Assembly (NCBI GenBank): GCA_910589555.1
Contig: CAJUTE010000018.1
Span: 1 to 46,332, forward strand
DNA: 46,332 nucleotides
Reading direction: 5' to 3'
Source: an uncultured Muribaculum sp.
GTDB taxonomy: Bacteria; Bacteroidota; Bacteroidia; Bacteroidales; Muribaculaceae
In this document: in pieces, positions 42,607 through 46,332 of the stretch
Position numbering within the stretch: the first letter of the stretch is position 1
How the letters are laid out: the number at the start of each line of letters is the position of its first letter
Notes under the pieces: model-generated
What the model was told of the DNA's origin: nothing
Databases searched by the model: none
Seen by the model: the letters and a program-made list of their open reading frames with translations, nothing else
Position numbers and translations under genes: made by a program

Positions 42607-43776
42607 CTATTCCACAATTACTTTAACAGTTGTGGCACCTGTTTTTACCGCATATATTCCTGATGGAAGCGGGATGCAGTTTTCGATACCTTCATATACT
42701 TTTGCTCCCGTCATGTTGAAAATCGAAATAACAGATGAGCTTCCTGAGATAGTGATCACTCCTTTTCCCGGAGTGACGGTTATTTTTTCAGTTTCAATGT
42801 CGTCAATTGAGGCTTCACCGTCGGGGGTTATTGAATAAGTGTATGTCACGTCGGTCTCAAATGTGCGTTCTCCCGTGAATTTTACAGGAATGGTTACAGT
42901 GTGCTGTCCCAAAGTCAGCCTGTCAAACACATAATCTGTCGAAACTTCATATCCCGGGATGTTGCTTTCGATTTTGAGATTCCCGGTCGCGGCATCCTCG
43001 AGCGAGTATGTCAACTCTTTCAACATCGGTTGCGGTGTGGGTTTCCACAGTTTGTATGCTTCCACATCGGGGACATACACGTCGGGAGGTGTGAGACCCT
43101 CCTTGTATTGGTATTCTTTGTCTTTTAGGTTCCAGACATATTCTCCGATATAGCCTTCTTCGGCATCCGGTGTAGCCTTTGCGATAATCACCTGCTCTAA
43201 CGGGCATCTCATAAATGATCTTGTGCCGAAACTTACCCCTGTTTTAGGGATAAACAGGCGTTTTATTGCTGTGCCGGTGAAAATATGTGCACCCATGTTG
43301 ACATCCTTAAGTTCGTCAAATTCAATCTCAGCAAGATTAGAACAACTGCCGAAAGCATAATCGTGTATTTGTAATCCATCGCATAATGTAATTGAAGTAA
43401 TATTGGAGAAATATGAATTAGTTGAAGGTATAAATTCATCATAGTTGTAGGAAGGGCGTTGAGATGCATCCGGGTCATACATATAGCCCTTAAATTTGAA
43501 AAAGAAGAATGAGCCTATGCTTTTAATGCCTTCTTCGATTACGACTGAGTTTATTTTTGTTGAATATGAATAAAATCCGGGATTGAATCCTCCTGAAGGG
43601 TGGCTATTCAATGTTTCGCCTTCACCATATATAGTTAAAACACCATCATCAGTGAGAGTCCAAAGTGCTTTTTGTCCATCAAAATAGAGGTGGCTGCCAC
43701 ACACACCTTTAGAAGCCGCAGACAGATTTAAGGCAGTAAAAAGGATTGAAAACAATAAGATAGCACGCTTAATCAT
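42607..43776 (-). CDS. BspA-like leucine-rich repeat protein with T9SS-type C-terminus
   Basis: Secreted surface protein of 389 residues from ATG 43776 (MIKRAILLFSILFTALNLSA, signal peptide); the longer frame to 43827 is not needed. The body has BspA/LRR_5-type repeats (INSVVIEEGIKSIGSFFFFK, ITSITLCDGLQIHDYAFGSC, LAEIEFDEL, IKRLFIPKTGVSFGTRSF), then a linker region with strands. It ends with ITISGSSSVISIFNMTGAKV ... PLPSGIYAVKTG ... VKVIVE, a T9SS type A-like sorting domain. Such proteins are adhesins in oral Bacteroidetes; the role here is inference. It lies inside the repeat-flanked cassette. Confidence 0.75.
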   Translation of the reverse strand: MIKRAILLFSILFTALNLSAASKGVCGSHLYFDGQKALWTLTDDGVLTIYGEGETLNSHPSGGFNPGFYSYSTKINSVVIEEGIKSIGSFFFFKFKGYMYDPDASQRPSYNYDEFIPSTNSYFSNITSITLCDGLQIHDYAFGSCSNLAEIEFDELKDVNMGAHIFTGTAIKRLFIPKTGVSFGTRSFMRCPLEQVIIAKATPDAEEGYIGEYVWNLKDKEYQYKEGLTPPDVYVPDVEAYKLWKPTPQPMLKELTYSLEDAATGNLKIESNIPGYEVSTDYVFDRLTLGQHTVTIPVKFTGERTFETDVTYTYSITPDGEASIDDIETEKITVTPGKGVITISGSSSVISIFNMTGAKVYEGIENCIPLPSGIYAVKTGATTVKVIVE

Positions 43777-43796
43777 AACAGGAGGTATTAATAGGT

Positions 43797-43804
43797 TAAT
43801 TTTG
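43797..43804 (+). promoter_or_regulatory. -7 promoter element for the beta-helix protein gene
   Basis: TAATTTTG, an exact TAnnTTTG match, in the 150-base divergent region between the two cassette genes. It implies a leader of about 115 bases. On the other strand TATTTTCG is a one-mismatch candidate for the BspA-like gene. Confidence 0.45.
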
Positions 43805-43926
43805 CGAAAATAAGTTATAATCGTCAATAAATCACATAATTAGTAGTTAATAAACTATAAATATGAAAACAAACAGTCCGAATTAAGGATTTTAACAAAT
43901 GAAATGTTAATTATAATCTGAAAATT

Positions 43927-46068
43927 ATGAAGAAGCGAATCGTGATTAATCAAAACATTGACGTTGAGACTTATATGCTCGATGATGATATGGTGCTAAT
44001 TATACCGAATGGGCTTGAAATTAAAACTAAGAAATTAATTTGTGGAACAAATTCTGAAATATATCTTGATAAATCGGTATTAACGGTAGAAAGTCTGGTG
44101 GCAAGCGATGGTTTCCTTATGTCTGGTTGTGGAGATGTTACGGTTTTAAAAGAATTTACTTGCGGTAAAAAATCATTTTTAAAACTGGATGATATATCGC
44201 TCATGCTTGATGGTGCAAGTTTGAATCTCGGTGAAGAGAATGTTGTAAGCCTTGATAATTACCCGATTGAGGGTGGAAAAATTCATGGTGATATTAAATC
44301 AACAAGCAGGATTGTCGCTTCACGTAAAAGAATATTCAAGAATGTCAAGGTATCGGGAGCATGGAAAATCGAAAAGGCTTATCCTGAATGGTTTGCTGAA
44401 CTGGATTCCGACAATTGGGCTTTGGCAATAAATCAAGCATTCGGGCTTTCCGGTGTAGTGAGCCTTGATAGTAGAACATACCGAATTACGGAAACAATAT
44501 GGGTTCCGGCAAACGGACAATTGATCGGGACTTTTTCAGGGGAGCATGACGGAGACTTCGGAACTATATTGCTCACCTCTGAAATTGACACTGACAGCAA
44601 TGGTACGCCTCGATTTAATTTTTCAGAGAATTATGTTATCATGGCAAATCTGAAAAAGGACGTTTTTGAAAATAGCGGTGCCATTGAAGCCATTGATCAA
44701 TATTCTCCGATTGGTGTAAGGATAGCAAATATACTTTTAGATAATCGATTGAAAAGCTACCCTCAGGAGTTGTCAACATATCCAAAAGCACCGTTGTATG
44801 GAGTATTGGTTGCGTTTAAAGCCGAGTTTGAGAAAATAAGAGCAAAATCTTTTGTCACAGTAATACGATGGGATAAAGATTATTATACTGATATGAAGAA
44901 AATCACGAGATGTAATTTCGATGATATGAGAATCTCAGATAAGGAGAGAGATTATATTGTGGATTTCGGAGGTCTTGGCGATGCTCTGATATTTGAAGGA
45001 AACGCCATGCATGGCGGAGGAAGCAACAAAGGCATACTTTTGGAATCGTGCTATTCAGGTTTTGTGAATGCCAATGTCATAAATGCCGATGTTAAAATCC
45101 GTTATTCCAAAGGAGTGACATTTTCCAATAATCACATGGAGCGAGGTGTTCAGATTGTTATTGATCAGTCGGAGGTCACTATATCAAATAATTTCATCGA
45201 GAAAGGCTTGCGACCGAGCGTGGTTATAAAATCGGGATTCTGGAGGAACCAGTCGGTGGTAAATATGAATTCCAACCAATATGCCTATTATTCCAAGCAA
45301 AGAGAACTTTATGGAGGTGATGGAAATTCTTTAGAAAAAATTTGTGATTATGATATAATGTTGACTGGCGGTAAAGAGGTGCAATCGAGTTCAGTTAATT
45401 ATAGTGCACCGGACTGTATTGTGAATATATCAAATGAACTGAGATATTGGCTATCACCTGATTCACCAGGCAATAATTTTACTACCGGCATTGCGTTGGC
45501 ATTGAGTGATGATGCAGGAGAAACTTTTTATAGTGCAGATGCCTATAACAATGTGAGTGAGATTTATTCCCGACAGTCGACTTTGACTGTTTCCAATGGG
45601 GAAATGAAGCTGACATATCCACCTGTAACGATAAAGGATTGGGGTGGAGCGTGCGTTTATCTTCAAGGTTCGGTTGAGTGGAGCGATTGGTTTGCAGAAG
45701 ACGGGCACTATTATTACTATTATCAAATAATATTGAACTACAGCCGCCGCTGGGTGCCAAAAATGCCGATGCAATTGATGGGTGAGATTGACGTTAAATC
45801 AGAATGCGTGTATTTTATATTGGGAGGATCTACAGCATTAGGTAATTCGGTGATGGTTAGGATGATTCGTTGTAGAGGTTCCGAATTTGGTGAGGCGGCA
45901 TGCGCTGATGTACCATTAATAAATGCACATACGTTCTATGATAACGGATATACTGTAGGCGGGTATAAATGGCATAAGGTCGATAATTTCAGCAGTGCGG
46001 TATTTAACGGGACGCAAGTGCCGGTATCCGGTTTCACATTGATAGGAGACTCTGTTATAAAGGAATAA
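43927..46068 (+). CDS. pectate-lyase-like right-handed beta-helix protein, no signal peptide
   Basis: 713 residues. The N-terminus (MKKRIVINQNIDVETYMLDD) has no hydrophobic signal. Residues about 1-150 are short regular strands. Then YPEWFAELDSDNWALAINQA, followed by VVSLDSRTYRITETIWVP, matches the opening of Pectate_lyase_3/tailspike-type beta-helix domains in Bacteroidales (the usual form is YPEWFGAxGDGxxDDTxAI). NFDDMRISDKERDYIVDFGG and repeated N-rich turns (SNNHMERGVQIVID, TISNNFIEKG) continue the helix. The C-terminal 200 residues look like a separate beta domain. The normal DGxxDDT acidic motif is degenerate here (AELDSDNW). The gene is visibly more A+T-rich than its neighbours. It could be a phage tailspike-like or surface glycan-binding protein; its export route is unclear. 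Confidence 0.65.
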   Translation: MKKRIVINQNIDVETYMLDDDMVLIIPNGLEIKTKKLICGTNSEIYLDKSVLTVESLVASDGFLMSGCGDVTVLKEFTCGKKSFLKLDDISLMLDGASLNLGEENVVSLDNYPIEGGKIHGDIKSTSRIVASRKRIFKNVKVSGAWKIEKAYPEWFAELDSDNWALAINQAFGLSGVVSLDSRTYRITETIWVPANGQLIGTFSGEHDGDFGTILLTSEIDTDSNGTPRFNFSENYVIMANLKKDVFENSGAIEAIDQYSPIGVRIANILLDNRLKSYPQELSTYPKAPLYGVLVAFKAEFEKIRAKSFVTVIRWDKDYYTDMKKITRCNFDDMRISDKERDYIVDFGGLGDALIFEGNAMHGGGSNKGILLESCYSGFVNANVINADVKIRYSKGVTFSNNHMERGVQIVIDQSEVTISNNFIEKGLRPSVVIKSGFWRNQSVVNMNSNQYAYYSKQRELYGGDGNSLEKICDYDIMLTGGKEVQSSSVNYSAPDCIVNISNELRYWLSPDSPGNNFTTGIALALSDDAGETFYSADAYNNVSEIYSRQSTLTVSNGEMKLTYPPVTIKDWGGACVYLQGSVEWSDWFAEDGHYYYYYQIILNYSRRWVPKMPMQLMGEIDVKSECVYFILGGSTALGNSVMVRMIRCRGSEFGEAACADVPLINAHTFYDNGYTVGGYKWHKVDNFSSAVFNGTQVPVSGFTLIGDSVIKE

Positions 46069-46098
46069 TAACTTGATGCATCACGGATATAAACACAT

Positions 46099-46143
46099 CC
46101 GCCCGCACCTGCCAGGTGCTCCGCTACGTCCGCAAAAAGTAAT
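46099..46143 (+). repeat. 45-bp direct repeat, right copy (glgB 3'-end duplicate)
   Basis: Second copy of the last 14 codons and stop of glgB (ARTCQVLRYVRKK plus TAA). The coding capacity is preserved despite two base changes. No upstream homology to glgB is seen before 46099 (sequence AAACACAT). Confidence 0.9.
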
Positions 46144-46159
46144 CACTGCATCATACCAA

Positions 46160-46199
46160 AATACGCCTGACTCCTTTCGGAGCCGGGCGTATTTTTTGC
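46160..46199 (+). terminator. intrinsic terminator right of the cassette
   Basis: AATACGCC (46160-46167) pairs with GGCGTATT (46186-46193), with an inner CTCC/GGAG stem and TTTC loop, followed by a run of T residues. It stands 17 bases after the duplicated glgB stop. It may be the original terminator of glgB before the cassette arrived. Confidence 0.75.
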
Positions 46200-46254
46200 A
46201 CAAAAAAATCATAGGGTGGGATAAAAAGTGGGTAAATCCCCTCAAGCCGTATAC

Positions 46255-46262
46255 TACCTTTG
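46255..46262 (+). promoter_or_regulatory. -7 promoter element for the gene starting at 46286
   Basis: TACCTTTG, an exact TAnnTTTG match, 23 bases upstream of an ATG. Confidence 0.5.
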
Positions 46263-46285
46263 TGACAAAACAAATTATCACGAGA

Positions 46286-46332
46286 ATGAAAACACGCCGT
46301 ATCCACCTGCGATTGAGAGTCCCGTCACGGTT
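46286..46332 (+). CDS. start of an unidentified gene (cut by window end)
   Basis: ATG at 46286 opens a frame that runs off the window after 15 codons, beginning MKTRRIHLRLRVPSR. The exact -7 box at 46255 and the A-rich start context (CACGAGA before ATG) support it. It is too short to identify; the basic N-terminus shows no signal peptide. Confidence 0.4.
   Translation, partial: MKTRRIHLRLRVPSR

Larger units (their letters stand above)
42512..46098. mobile_element. candidate inserted cassette at the end of glgB
   Basis: Segment between the two copies of the glgB 3' end. It holds two divergent genes unlike the neighbourhood: a BspA-like T9SS client and an A+T-rich beta-helix protein. No integrase or transposase is present, so the mover is unknown. 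It could be a site-specific integrant, or an allelic segment from a related strain brought in by homologous recombination. Boundaries are inferred from the repeat. Confidence 0.5.

Noticed and set aside
42512..46098. Insertion sequence or integron cassette
   Set aside because: There is no transposase, integrase, terminal inverted repeat or attC-like site. The bracketing repeat is a gene end, so I call it only a candidate cassette of unknown mechanism.
46099..46143. glgB pseudogene or second branching enzyme
   Set aside because: Only the final 45 bases match. The sequence before 46099 has no similarity to glgB, so it is a short direct repeat rather than a decayed gene.
1..46332. tRNA, rRNA, tmRNA or other housekeeping RNA genes
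   Set aside because: I looked through the intergenic regions for cloverleaf-type T-arm sequence and for rRNA-like stretches and saw none. The one structured RNA-like stretch (26348-26570) fits group II intron domain I.

Overview
The window looks like chromosomal DNA of a gut Bacteroidales bacterium, most likely Muribaculaceae (family-level placement is inference). The evidence is two SusC/SusD loci, TAnnTTTG (-7) promoter elements in front of most transcription units, A-rich rather than Shine-Dalgarno-like start regions, three secreted proteins with type IX secretion (T9SS) type A-like C-termini, a DUF5053-type small protein and a eukaryote-like (GH13_8-type) glycogen branching enzyme.

Layout. 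1-211: 5' part of an AlbA_2/Schlafen-type protein (-). 409-2100: ArnT/GT39-like membrane glycosyltransferase (-). 2226-4757: secreted GH106-like glycosidase (+). 4884-5553: DUF5053 protein plus an unlisted 57-residue protein (-), marked by three copies of an 11-base motif. 5784-8153: class I fumarase and rubrerythrin (+). 8246-16165: minus-strand operon of a C10 (streptopain-like) peptidase, SusC, SusD and a TlpA-like lipoprotein, which looks like a protein or peptide acquisition system. 16321-17652: secreted T9SS-type protein. 17957-20262: MsbA-like ABC exporter and rpiB (-). 20449-22686: polyferredoxin-thyA-folA (+, overlapping). 22697-23587: era (-), with an attenuator-like leader. 23875-26050: OmpR-type two-component system (+).

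26051-27309 is a 1.26-kb gene-poor stretch. It holds a promoter/terminator pair that could make a small RNA, a group II intron 5' relict, paired small hairpins, a 22-unit tandem repeat of about 15 bp, and then a promoter and structured leader (mini-ORF, hairpins, G10 tract) for the second SusC/SusD/lipoprotein operon (27310-33191).

33408-42511 is a probable operon: large TPR protein, plug-less outer-membrane barrel, GH3 beta-glucosidase and glycogen branching enzyme. Immediately after it, 42512-46098 is a cassette with a BspA-like leucine-rich T9SS client (-) and an A+T-rich pectate-lyase-like beta-helix protein (+). The cassette is bracketed by a 45-bp direct repeat that duplicates the last codons of glgB, with two differences, both synonymous. 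A new gene begins at 46286.

The best candidates for something undescribed are the glgB-end cassette, the era leader (promoter, 21-codon ORF and 16-bp hairpin), the SusC leader with its G10 tract and upstream repeat array, and the peptidase-SusCD-TlpA operon. No tRNA, rRNA or CRISPR array was seen.
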